From assembly GCA_021234155.1 (NCBI GenBank), contig JAJEKV010000004.1, forward strand, positions 4,712,109 to 4,776,108: a stretch of DNA of 64,000 nucleotides, in the 5' to 3' direction. Positions 10,231 through 21,885 of this stretch are shown here, piece after piece; within the stretch, counting starts at the first letter, position 1, and the number at the start of each line of letters is the position of its first letter. The position numbers and the translations under genes are program-made. The notes beneath the pieces are model-generated. The model did not search any database. It worked only from the letters and a program-made list of their open reading frames with translations, and had not been told where the DNA came from. This stretch comes from Isoetes taiwanensis (Eukaryota > Streptophyta > Lycopodiopsida > Isoetales > Isoetaceae).

Positions 10231-11422
10231 ACCTCTAAAATGCATGCAGACCGAAATTTTGATTGTTGTGCATGTTGCATGTCAGATTTGATGTCTTAAT
10301 CGTCGCCTAAAGATGTTGGAAGGAACAGAGTGCATATCTCAACTGTTTCTCCTGCACATATCCTGCAAACCATAAAGCTAGAACATTAGACATGCTTCTT
10401 TGAGCTGGTCGTGCGATGTTAATGCACTTACTACAATCTTCCATGAAGGAAGTGACGTATACATTGGGCATTTGCTAAAACAGCTGATATGACAACTTTA
10501 GTTTGCCCTTTTCAATGTGAGCAGAGATCATAGTATTCCAAGATACTACATTCATGTCAGGCATCAGATTAAAATCTGCTAAGGCCATGTTAAGCATGTC
10601 ATGGCACAAACAAACTTCGATCATGTCATTCCAGGAGACACATTCTTTTCAGGCATACGTCGGAACATAACATTTAAAAAAAATCTCCTCCAAAAAAAAT
10701 TTAAAAAAACAGCGGAAATTTGTAGGCCGAGAGTTAAAACTTCCCATTAATCCATCGGATTCATATGATCTCAGACCGTTTTTTACTGATGGGTTCCTTG
10801 ATTTATTCCAATCATGCCTTACTAATAACAGCCTGCTAACTTGAATCTTGTCTTTGGATAAGAACATAACTGTGTTCAATCTGAGAGTCAGAATTGTTGT
10901 TCTTAAGAGATCTTGCTCTTAAGATCATTGCCTGTATTTCATTTTCCGATCAATATATCAAAACTCCTTCTGTCTTTCATTACTAGCAGTACCTGCCTTG
11001 TTTTGCTAGCAACTTAGTAATTCTCTCGCTATGCAAGACCTGGAAACTTTAAGTCCAAAATGGTGATCAACAACCCATGCTATAGAAACTCGGAATAATA
11101 ATGCCAACTACCTTAGTATCATTTGCATTTGCGATTCATCTGGAATCATTTGTTTCGACCTCTGTTTTGTATGTGTCAAATTGTCCTCACCAGCTTGTCA
11201 CTGGAAGAATCCATTGGCAATGACCGTAACCTGTCAACTAAATTGTTTTGTAGTAGCCTTTGAGGCCAATGCTCAGCAGATATAATGTTTCCTGGCTCGC
11301 GTATTTTCTCTGGATGGCTTCTCTCTCCTCTCTATTATAGCACTGTTTGATGATGAGCTCTTTGGCTGCTAGACTCCAGATGAATAATATGCTTATAGCA
11401 GCTTCTTGCTACTTCAACATTT
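10231..11422. other. No supported gene
   Basis: AT-rich DNA downstream of the PPR pseudogene on its strand. Frames are short and no motif is visible. It may be 3' flank of the captured PPR locus. Confidence 0.4.
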
Positions 11423-12831
11423 TTATGCATTCTGCAAGCATTGAGCAAGGACACCAGACTTATCAATTTGTGGCATCGAATGCAACAGGCATTGTGCCTC
11501 ATTCAGGAATCCTGCATGACCGAGAAGATCAACCATACATGTAGAATGAGTAACAGATGGAACGATCCCATGATGGTTCCTCATAGATTTTAAGTACCAA
11601 TGCCCTTCTTCCACTAGGCCTGTGCGATTGCAAGCAGTGAGAATATTAGTGAATCATGATATTCTCCAGCTAAATAACCTTCTCCATACTGTGCATATCC
11701 AGCAATTAGCGAATTCCATGACACTACATCTTTGTTCGCCAATTTATCAAAGTTTTTCCATGCTGCATCTAGATTGCCACATTTTGCATACATATCAATC
11801 AAAATGTTCTTCATCATATCATCTGGTACAATTCCAATTTTAATTATTGTATCATGAATCAGGCTTCCCTGAGCTATTGCTCCTATATTGCCACAAGTCT
11901 TTAAAATACTTGAAAACGTAAACATATCCTGCTTTATGCCTTCTAGTTCCATCATTTCATAATACTCTAAAGCTAGAATGCTTTCACCACACCGATCATA
12001 TCCTGCAATCATTGCACACCATGAGACCTCATTGCGATTTGGCAACCTGTGAAACACTTCACATGCCTCCTCCATGCTGCCACATTTGGCAATCCTGGCA
12101 CGTTCTATTGCTCCAATGCTGGCACAACCTTTCACAACACTTAGAAATGTAACCTCATCTGATTTTATTCCCCCCTGTTGCATCTTCTCAAAAGAAACTA
12201 GAGCCTGAAAGCCCTCCTTATGCTGAACATATCCTGCAATTAATGCATTCCATGAAACGACATTCGGTCTTATGCCTTCCTGTTGCATCTTCTTAAAACA
12301 ATCTAGAGCTACAGAATATTGCCCCCTCTGCATATATCCAGTAGTTAATGCATTCCAATACACTACATTAGGGTTCTGCACGTTGACAAAGCTTTTGACT
12401 GCCTCTTCAAAACTTCCACATGCAGCATACATGTGCACCAACATACTTCCTATTATAACCTCTGATGGTTCTTCATGAGTAATCCTCGCATATGGGATGG
12501 TTTTCATAATTGAGCATGCCTTGAAAATTGCAACATAAACATGGGTGTCACTTCTAATGCCTGATATTTCTATTTTATAACACAATTCAAGGGCTAAGAG
12601 AATTTGCCCAAGTTTGGTATTTGCCATAATAATTATAGCCCATGAATACGCAGCTGGTTTTCCTATGCTATCAAATGCTTGATTGGCGGCCTCAAGTAAG
12701 CATTTATGATGTGCAAAGGACCGAATCAGAAGCTCCTGCAACGTAGCTATTGAATCGAGACAACTAAGGCACATAAGAGATTGGACTGCTCTAGCAAGAT
12801 CCAGATCCTCTCTTTTTTCAGATTCTTGCAA
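11423..12831 (-). pseudogene. PLS-class pentatricopeptide repeat protein, decayed
   Basis: Reading from 12831 downward, about 405 codons hold PPR motifs in the P-L-S arrangement of plant organelle RNA-editing factors: NVVYWNALTTGY, NVVSWNALIAGYVQH, NEVSWCAMIAGY, LIDMYAKCGN and DVVSWNSLIAGYAQYGEG. The usual stretch between GAIE and AKCGS is missing, so part of one repeat is deleted. The frame then shifts near 11614-11650 into MEEGHWYLKSM and THSTCMVDLLGHAGFLNEAQ, which is the normal C-terminal continuation. No DYW domain follows. The mutations show it is not functional. Located inside element A, it is a captured or inserted host fragment. Confidence 0.85.
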
Positions 12832-13374
12832 AAGAACATAAGCATTGTTTCTTGTTAAGCCTATACATTGCTGCTACAATTCAGTTTGCTTATATTTCAA
12901 GCACCCTGTCCAGCAGAAGAAGTAAGCTCTAGAACCCGGAGAAAACTCATTTTAAAAACCACCATACCTAAGCTCATTTCTTCCACGCGAGAAAGTTCTC
13001 CAAAGAGGTGCGCCCGCGATGACAAATATTTCCGTAACCTAGTTTTCCGGGGTTTAAGGTTTGGAAAAGCGGGCTTTTCTGGCCGAAGAGTATTCAAGGC
13101 GCACCCTCTTCGTTTTTTACATGTCTATCCCTTCTCCGGCCATGGAGCTACAGCTTTCAGCAAATACCCATAATCAGATCTGCGCCCATATTCCCCTCGG
13201 ACATGGTGGCTTGGGATGCAGTTCCTTGGCATTGCCAAAACTTGATCGATTGCACAACCTGGCCTCTTCTTCATGCAAACACATTACTACAATGCCCAAG
13301 TTCAGGAGAAATCGAGCTCCCCTGATCTGTAGAGCTGGTTTAGAGGACGTTGTGGCCCCTGCCACCGCAAAAGA
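12832..13374. other. Upstream flank of the PPR fragment, no supported gene
   Basis: Several short frames overlap in all directions and none resembles a protein. It may hold the 5' UTR and promoter of the captured PPR gene. Confidence 0.35.
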
Positions 13375-13467
13375 ACCGTACAAAAACGTAGATAATACCA
13401 AAAACGAATTTTACTCTGCATTTTTTCCCGGAAAATAGATATATATAATTCGAAATCGCCATTTTTG
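13375..13467. repeat. Dispersed ~93-bp repeat, copy 1
   Basis: The segment from 'gtacaaaaacgtagata' to 'gaaatcgccattttt' recurs at 14703-14795 with about ten differences, in the same orientation. The sequences flanking the two copies differ. Confidence 0.8.
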
Positions 13468-13787
13468 GAGCCTCTCGATGATTCTAAGCTAGAATCAAAT
13501 TGTCTTTGGGGCACCGAGTCTATTAGCGCATAATTCACAATGGCTTGGCTCAAAACATGTATTTAGGAAATCTTCTTATTCAGATCTATGGCAAGTGCAC
13601 ACCTCTTACAGTTTACGTAGTTTCTGCTCAATATGACATCTTCTTCTTTCTCAAGCTGTTCATGTGCTTCTATTTCTGCACACTGAAAACATCTCACTAT
13701 AAGGACATATTACAATGAAGCAAGAGGAGCAAGGCAAAATTAATCAGACTACGCAAGAAGTCCTTAAGATTCAGATTTGCATTTTGC

Positions 13788-13997
13788 CTATAGGGCACTG
13801 TCCCCATCACAGCCAGCATAAGCACTTGGAAACAATATGTATGCAGGAGCAGTATCAGCATTTAAGGCCAAAATATGTTGTGCAACACGCCTGGCTCTTT
13901 CAACGTCAGCTTGAAGGCCGCAGGAGCTAACTAAAGTTGTCCATAATGTAGTGTCAGGCCTATTCCTGATAGCCGCTATAGAAGAAAATTTTTTCAA
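13788..13997 (-). pseudogene. PPR protein C-terminal (E-motif) fragment
   Basis: The minus-strand frame has RPDTTLWTTLVSSCG followed by VERARRVAQHILALN and APAYILFPSAYAG. This corresponds to the E motif that follows the last PPR of PLS proteins. An upstream FDKMPAS piece is in another frame after a stop. It lies 5' of the larger PPR fragment on the same strand, so it belongs to a second PPR copy or to a rearranged one. Confidence 0.7.
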
Positions 13998-14702
13998 GAA
14001 GCAGGCATCTTATCAAACTCAGGCCTGGAAGCAATGCCTACAAAATATTCCGGGCGCTAGAATATTACTGTAACATGAAGAAATCGGTGCAATCGAGCAG
14101 AGGCGACTAAGAAACACCGTAACTGTATTTGTTCCCTAGCTGCTCTTTTTTCCACTGGCCCTCCGATCTAGCAGCTAGATGACGAGATACTAAAGACCCC
14201 AAATCCAGACGTGCGCTGCCTGACATAGAAGATCGTCGCAGGGGCGCTAATCTGAGCTTGGGCAAGCACACGGCGGAGCCTGGGATTCTTCTAGCTTTAA
14301 AGCTGCCGGGAAAATTATTCTAAAAACTCGCTAATTCTAGAAATCATACTAAGTTTATGCTTAAATCTTTACAGAATTCTTTGCAAGGCAAGCTCCATTG
14401 AAGCCCAAAGCTCCGTTTCTACTTAACTTTTTTATAGGAATTTTAAAATTGCCAAACCCATCCATAGCTTCGGTTGCTTCGCCAGAGATGAGGTTCTCTA
14501 AAACTATTAACTAATTGGAGTAAATACAATCTATATAGAACCACACCTGGGTTTTGGGTCGTCTTTCCTCTTTCTCTCTTTTCGGTGAAGCTCTAGTTAC
14601 GCCAGAGCGCTTTGTCAAGTGGGGTGGGTGCTGTGCGGGCCGGAGGAGGGCCGGATCAGTGCTGTCTGGGCTGCAGGATAGGTATGGCTCGCCGGAAAAG
14701 GA

Positions 14703-14795
14703 CGGTACAAAAATATAGATAATTCCAAAAACTAATTTTATTCTGCATTTTTGACCGGAAAATAGATATACATAATTCGAAATCGCCATTTTTGT
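14703..14795. repeat. Dispersed ~93-bp repeat, copy 2
   Basis: Direct repeat of 13375-13467. It lies immediately left of the (TA)n tract at 14834. Confidence 0.8.
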
Positions 14796-14831
14796 CACCG
14801 TTTTTTTTTTTAATAATCTTATATATAGGAA

Positions 14832-14833
<2 letters not shown>

Positions 14834-14888
<55 letters not shown>

Positions 14889-15400
14889 AGTGGTTGTACT
14901 ATGAAGGACTGCATGAAGTCGACCCTGCAAAACACACCAACGTGGAAGATTCCCCTAGATTTTTAAGGTTCTAAATTCCCAAAGACTTCCAAGATTCGCA
15001 TATATTCCTCAATATTCTATGTACATTCCTCTAGATTCATTCAGATTTTATAAAGATTCCCCTAGAATTCACTATTTTCTCAAAGAAATTATGACAATTC
15101 CCTTGCATTCCCCTAGATTCTCAAATTTTTTTATAGATTCCCACAGATTTCCATTGATTCCCTTATATTCTATGGAGATTTCGTTAGGCTCTTCAAGGTT
15201 TTATCAAGATTCCCCTAGATTCCTAGAGATATTATGAAGATTCCTTTGGATTCCTTCAGATCATATGAAGTCTTCGAAAACTTCAAATTTAAGACGTCAA
15301 GTTTTAAAGTCTGAATTTAATTAGAGTTCCTCCAAATTCTCCAAGTTTCTTTAAGGTTTGACCATTGAAATATTCGTCGAGATTCTATTAATATGCCCTT
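14834..15400. repeat. (TA)n microsatellite and second AGATTC-type degenerate tract
   Basis: About 52 bp of (TA)n (14834-14885) is followed, after about 60 bp, by repeated 'attcccctagatt' and 'aagattcc' phrases up to about 15400. The layout matches 7094-7860. Frames reading YIYIYI are translations of the microsatellite. Confidence 0.7.
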
Positions 15401-16002
15401 AGATTCTCCAATATGCGTACGCAAATGTATTACATTTTGTATGGTATCTAGCTCAAGCTTGCAATTTGGGGTATTTAGAAATAAAGGCATCATCTAATGT
15501 TGAGCTTCAGGCTTGTATGAAGATTATTTGAAAAAATTTCTAGAGTTATGAATGTGTTGCATGTTTAACAAATGAAATCTAGAACTTCAAGATTCGACCA
15601 ACATTTATCTATTATCACGATATAATGTATGTCACATATATAATACGCAAAATAAGCGTTCAAAGAGAGAGGAGAGGAAAAGAAAAATTACATGACCTGG
15701 AAATTTGGTAGATTTATCTGTATGACGATGAATTTCAAAGGCATTGCAAACGCCGGAATTTACACTTCAGCAGGTCGTACGACCCATATGTGATGCCAAG
15801 CCAACATCTTGCATAACCATTTATTTTAACTTTATATGGCACATCTTCATTACATCGGTCATACCAACAGATAAAAGCTAGAAAAGCTTAAATATGTAGC
15901 AAATATCTTGGAAGCATAGTTGATATGCAAGTTAAAAGATCGTCATATAAAAGTTAAAAGATCGTCATACAGCTTAAGGATAAGCATAATAATCGGAATT
16001 AC

Positions 16003-18226
16003 CAAGACGTTCACGTTCTCCATCTGCATATCTTACTTGGACAGGTGCTGTGCCTTGCAAAACCTAAAGAGTAAGCTCTTGCTGCAGTTAAGAGCAATGA
16101 ATTCTAAGCCTTTTATATACACAACCTACCCCAGGCAACATTTTTTGGTTATTAAGACCATGAATAGCCCTTTCAGCCTCTTCACGTGAGCCATACTTAA
16201 TGAAACAACATCCTGTATGTAGATGACTATTAGGCAACATTCTCTGCATAGTATTATGAATATAGTACAGTTATTGATTAACATGTAACCAAGAATGGCA
16301 CTTTTAACATCTAAAAACAGCATGTTCATAAGTAACACGTTAATCTGCAAACACTAACATGTGATGATGCTTACATTTCTAACATGCAAATCCAGGATAT
16401 AATAAAGCAATCACAAGGATTCAAAGATATAGAAGGAAGGTATAGAATGAACAAAGAAATGATCGGTCCTAAAGCATCCACTATTTCGAGTACTTTTCGT
16501 GCCTAAGTTCTTTTGCTTTTCCTGGCTTTTGGTTTTTCTTTTTTCTTTTGTTTTCTTTTTTCTTTTTTACATGAAGCTCAAAGGTAGATGCTTAGAGTTT
16601 AGAACTGTGCAATACAAATGATAATAATCCAGAACTTGCAGTAGCAGAAATACAATATCAATCAGTAATCACTATCCACCAAAGCAAGCATTATCAAGCA
16701 GCCAAATTGGTCTTTATTGTCAAATCTAAGAATGGCATTCATGTCTTCAGACATGAACCATATCATTCAAAAGCCTTCATTAGCAGAATTACATCTCCAA
16801 ATAATATCCATTCAGACACCAATGTGTATCAATGCTCCATATGTCCAAAATGTGTATAAATTCACACATCAATGATCACCGGCATTCATTTGCGCGATTT
16901 AATCATGTCCGAAAAGCACACGATGGTGCCAGAGAAGACACATGAGCAATACTCACTCTAAAAATTTGTGGTCCAAAAGCACTGGCGGTCACATGGGCCG
17001 ACCACTTTTCGCATTTCGAAACTTGTCCTTCGAACCTCACACCCAGGTCAAGTAGTCCTAAAGCCTAGGCGGGAACAATAGTCATGTTGTCGACCTTGGG
17101 GGCCTTGATGAAGCATTAATCTGTTACAAATGATTGAGCGAGAGCCGACCCCCTTGATTAGCATGGTTAAACCAAACCAATGCCATTCAGAAATGACAAT
17201 GAATAGCATCGCCTCGAGTTCCATTCATGCACATACTTAATTCCAATATAGTGGAAAATAAAAAGCCAAGACTTAACTGCAGAGGGCCCATCTAACTTTT
17301 GCAGAAACTTATAAACCTGGAAACCTAGAAATCAAACCTTCACAGCATGACGCTGATCTATCACCCAAAAAGAAAATACGCACTCAGCCAGTCAAATGGT
17401 TTATCCATATACCCCTGTATGCACTCTGGAGACATCAATAGAATTGAGTATTGCATACATTTTCTAACAATGGAAGCAAATGAAGGTGCCCCATGCAACC
17501 CATTGCATAAACATAACAATCTACCAGATCCCTCATGTTTACAGACTTGTCTCCCTGAACATTTGGCCTCTATCATCAAGCAATAGGTGCTCATTATAAT
17601 CTAACGTGAACAAAGTATAAAGCACCAAAGCATGCCTTGTTGTTGCCCGGTTCTTTTATTCTTGGTCAGAGCTACCTCAAGTACAGTTCCATATTCGCTA
17701 AACAGAGGCCGGACCTGCATTAACACCAGTTATATAAATGCTGAATGATAAGCTAAATATGCCCACTTACTTGGTTTTCGGTTATAGTCCTTGGAACAGA
17801 CCCCATGAAAAGCTTAACAAAATTGCCGCCATCTGAATCTATGGAAGAAAACGAGAAATTAAAATAATCTTAGTGATTTCGGCATGCCTGATTATGAAAA
17901 CTTCAAGGTTGAGAAACAGGCCGTCGATTACCTGCGGCGGCGGTATTGGAAACTGGATTTCCTGCACTATCGCGTTTCTGCCCAGATAAAGGCGCTCCAG
18001 CGCTGTTATCTAAAAAAAAAAATTCAAACCCATCAGAATCTCTTCTTCGGAAACGCTTCAAATTGTTCAAAAAATGCTCCCATCGAGTTAGAAACCTGAG
18101 AAATGTCTCTGGGTTCTTTTCGAAACCTAAGAAATCTAGTCGGGTCTTGCTTGAAATGGGTCGAGTTTGCAAAACAAAATCTATGGTTTCTGCGGCAAAA
18201 CGGAGGATTAAACACTTGTCTAGCAA
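16003..18226 (-). pseudogene. FCA-like: Captured FCA-like RRM gene fragment, five exons
   Basis: Exons on the minus strand are about 18226-17932, 17838-17771, 17714-17636, 16212-16130 and 16053-16003. Joined, they give a first RRM: DSDGGNFVKLFMGSVPRT (RNP2 region), VRPLFSEYGTVLEVAL, KRTGQQQ, GCCFIKYGSREEAERAIHGL (RNP1 region), then APVQVRYADGERERLG. The wording matches the N-terminal RRM of FCA, the plant RNA-binding regulator of 3'-end processing and flowering. Splice phases fit across introns 1-3. Intron 3 has a GC donor (CAAG|GCATGC), and the exon 4 to 5 join needs one extra base. The second RRM and the rest are absent. Introns are kept, so capture was from DNA, not mRNA. It cannot make full FCA. 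Confidence 0.85.
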
Positions 18227-18613
18227 AAGTTTAAAAATCGATCTGTTGCTGCATAAACTTGATAGTTCTGCTAGAAACCGACCTGGGTTTCAGGATCTTT
18301 TTTGCTGCGAAAACGATGATCTAGAGCAGAAATCTCGAAACCTAAATTCTAATCACAGAGCCAGAGCTCCAGAAGCTCGAAATCTGATCTGGGTTTTGCT
18401 GCACAATTGAAGAATCGAAGAACTAATCCAAAGAACAACGGAAAAAAGGCCGATCAAAACCCAAATCCAAAACCCAAATCCTAAACTCAAGACGGGAAGA
18501 ATCCTTCAAAAGAAAAACCCACAATGTGAGTTCTAATGCAAAACCCAGTGCCGGAATAGGAAGATGAATCGGCAAGAGGAAAAAAAACGAGATGGGCAGT
18601 GCAAATTATTCAC

Positions 18614-18908
18614 CTGAACGGCCCTGCAGCTTCTCGGCAATCATATTCCAGTTTTGGGACCCATGTAAAGCGACAAGCTCTCGAAGCTTTTCGTCCTCTG
18701 CAGGTCTCCAATGTCCTCTGGGGCAAAGCTTGGATTGAACAGCCCCGTCCATTTCCTTCCGACAGGCCGAGGTTTCTGCCTCTTCGTTTGCCGATTCCTT
18801 CATATTTTCGGAGCTTCCTGGATCTGCCTTTTCCGAGCTTAACCCCGCATGCTTTAGCTCCATCCAATCCTTCATCTTCAATGGCTCGCATGGGATATTT
18901 TCTTGCAA
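18614..18908 (-). pseudogene. Captured first exon of an R2R3-MYB gene
   Basis: From the ATG at 18908, about 60 variable residues are followed by CPRGHWRPAEDEKLRELV and NWNMIAEKLQGRSG. That is the first R2 MYB repeat with two of its three tryptophans. It stops at a splice donor (CAG|GTGAAT, intron from 18613) exactly where plant R2R3-MYB genes have their first intron. The CxRGHWRPAEDEKL wording recalls the MYB52/54/105/117 subgroup. No second MYB exon is found to the left; the FCA-like exon 1 region comes next on the same strand. It is a gene fragment, possibly able to splice into the FCA exons. Confidence 0.85.
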
Positions 18909-19092
18909 ACTCGCCGGATTTGCTATGCAGAAAAAAGACTTTTGGATTCTTTCTGATGGACTCAGTGATGAATAGATTGTTTCTGCCGATCCAGATCAAC
19001 CATCTCCGATCAAATGTATCGATTTTCTGGGCGTCGGAGCTTCCCGATCCTTGCAGAAAACCTTCAAAAAATTCATCAAATGTGCCGGTTTG

Positions 19093-19592
<500 letters not shown>

Positions 19593-20474
19593 TCTGAGGT
19601 TTTAGATTGGTAATTCTTTGGACCCTATTGAAATATGGTGTACCTTATTACTTATTAAATACAAAAATTCCCTTGATGAGTACAACCGAATTGTTTTTTT
19701 TATGACATCCTCTTCCAAAGCATTAAAGTTTAGAATATAGTGGAATTACAAAATGTTCTCTATTCATTCCAACTATGTTGCAGAGGAAACAATTTGGGAA
19801 TATGAGGAGAGAATCACCGATATGGTTAGAAGAGACGACCCCGGACCACCGGATCAAGACTATGGCCAGAGATATGGTGAATATCAGTGGGGATGAAGGC
19901 TATGGGGTGAGACACCACCACGAGAACCCTATGACCACGACAAAGGGGCTGGAGATAGTTAACATCCTCGGGGATCGAGCTTTTGAGGATCGAAGATGAC
20001 CCCCGTCGGTCGCACAGGACTCTTTGGAATATGACCGAGCCGCGAAGCCTTCGAGGATGCCAAGCGACCACCTTTGGCAACTCTTTTTATGCTATGCGAA
20101 GGCTCTTTAACCTTCTGATTATCAGCCCAACATGGGAGTACCAAGCAATCATTGTCCAAGCCTGGGCACGCTATAAACTTCGTCCGAAGTTATGCGGAGA
20201 GTACCGCTTCACGCGATCTCAGACCCTTCGCCAACCCCTAGGCTTGGTCTCTTCCGTTATGTTTTCTTTGTTGCGGTTACGCTGTGTGCAAGTAGAATTT
20301 TAAAAGTTTCCATTGTATCATACCTACTTTTGTCTCAATCCATGTATCAATCAACCCGTTGTTGTACTCAACTTGAATGAAATACAAATATTGTTTTCTG
20401 TTTGTATATACTTTTTGTCTCGATTAACTTAAAAGGGATTGTACATTAATGTAAATCTGCTTATATATTCATGA
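19593..20474 (+). other. Leader before element A gag
   Basis: No complete gene. One frame (about 19770-19890) reads VAEETIWEYEERITDMV then RRDDPGPPDQDYGQ before a stop, and I cannot place it. From 20280 to 20460 the sequence is T/A-rich and UTR-like. It may be the original leader of the element or the 3' end of captured DNA. Confidence 0.35.
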
Positions 20475-21885
20475 ATGCTTCCTATAGACGGTGTACGTAA
20501 CGCCACTTGGCAAACACCCTCCAACGCCAGTAGGCTCACCCCTGAACAAGAATTGATGATAATGAAAAGGCAACTCGGCGAATTACAGGCCTATGTTTTG
20601 CATACCAATCCACTGCCACATACTCAGGAGGACGGACCGGAATTGCCTCCGCGACCATTGAGTCCACCTGCACAACAGCCCTCTCCTCCCAGAGCTAGCC
20701 CTGTACCTGTACAAAGGAGAACTCATGCTAAGCGTCATCGAAGTTCCTCTAAGGATAGCGCCGTGTCCTCACATTCAACCACTTCGGGTTCTTCGGGGTC
20801 CTCGCTATCAGACAGTGACCATTCAAGGCGTAAGGATAAGGAATACCAAAAAACCGTTGATACAGCCATCACTAGTATATGGAAGAACCGGAAGTTGGCT
20901 CAGTTTGATGGGAAGTCTAGAGGAGGCTTGAATGCGGAATCTTGGTTGGACGAAATGAAGGAATTCGGGAAGTCCTATGGAATGACAGAGAAAGATACAG
21001 GGAAGGTCGCCACCACCAACCTTACCGGGGCTGCCCGTATTTGGTGGAAGGGTTACGCCAGAGCTAAACACCTGGACAGGAGTAGATGCAAGTTCAAGAA
21101 GTTCGCTAAGGCTTTTAAATCGCATTACGTGCCTCGTGCGCACAAATGCCAACAGATTCAGACCTTCTGAGGTTGGAGCGAGAAGGGGCATGTCCGTCGG
21201 GAGCCTACAGCGGCAATTTATCGGCCCGAGGTTGTATGTACCGGGAATGAATGAAAAAGGCGAGAGGGCTACATTGAAGGGTTGGCCCCATCCATTAAAC
21301 GCATGGTCAAGGCCATAGACCCAAAGTCAGTAGCCGAGGCGGAAGCTAAGGCATTAAGCCTTGAGGAAGACACGCCAAGGAACCAGTATCCGCGACCTGC
21401 TCCTTACTCGCAGCCACGGCCGTCCACACCTTACAAACCCGTTTAAGCCAAGTCCGGGGCCCTCTCGGCCACAATTCCTCACGGCCGCCCGGAGAGAAGA
21501 AAGTCGCCTTTAGCACGCCAGATAAGCAGAACAATGCCGGTAAGGAAGTTCGGGGCCTCTTACAGTCCATTCCTAAAGAGGCCAGAGAACAGCTCCGCCG
21601 GGATAAGGCATGCTACCGGTGCATGAGGCCTGGCCACTTCATGCAGAATTGCCCGTACGTCACGCAGACTGCTCAACTGGCTATGGCCGACCTGGATTGG
21701 GAAGATCTGGAGTCCAATCTTCTTTGCGGAGGGACGAGGCTCCCGAGTACATTCATGGTGCGTCTCATATTCTTGCCGCTATAGAAGCGAACCTTTTGAA
21801 AGTCAGCCTTCTGTTATTTCTACAATAGGCCAAGTAGACAGTAAGCCCTTCATAATTTTGATGGACACGGGTAGTACGCATAATT
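20475..21885 (+). pseudogene. Element A gag and start of protease, frameshifted
   Basis: The first frame (20475-21170) has a Pro/Ser-rich start, then a Ty3/gypsy capsid signature: LAQFDGKSRGGLNAESWLDE, ARIWWKGYARAK, FKKFAKAFKSHYVP. Frame changes follow. Later pieces include SIKRMVKAIDPKSVAEAEAKAL (about 21290-21355) and a zinc knuckle CYRCMRPGHFMQNCP (about 21611-21655), which binds RNA. The protease active site MDTGSTHNF lies at about 21859-21885, just before the long pol frame, and is shifted relative to it. The capsid protein can no longer be made from this copy. Confidence 0.85.

Noticed and set aside
14511-14974. Frames rich in YI dipeptides
   Set aside because: Translation of the (TA)n microsatellite.
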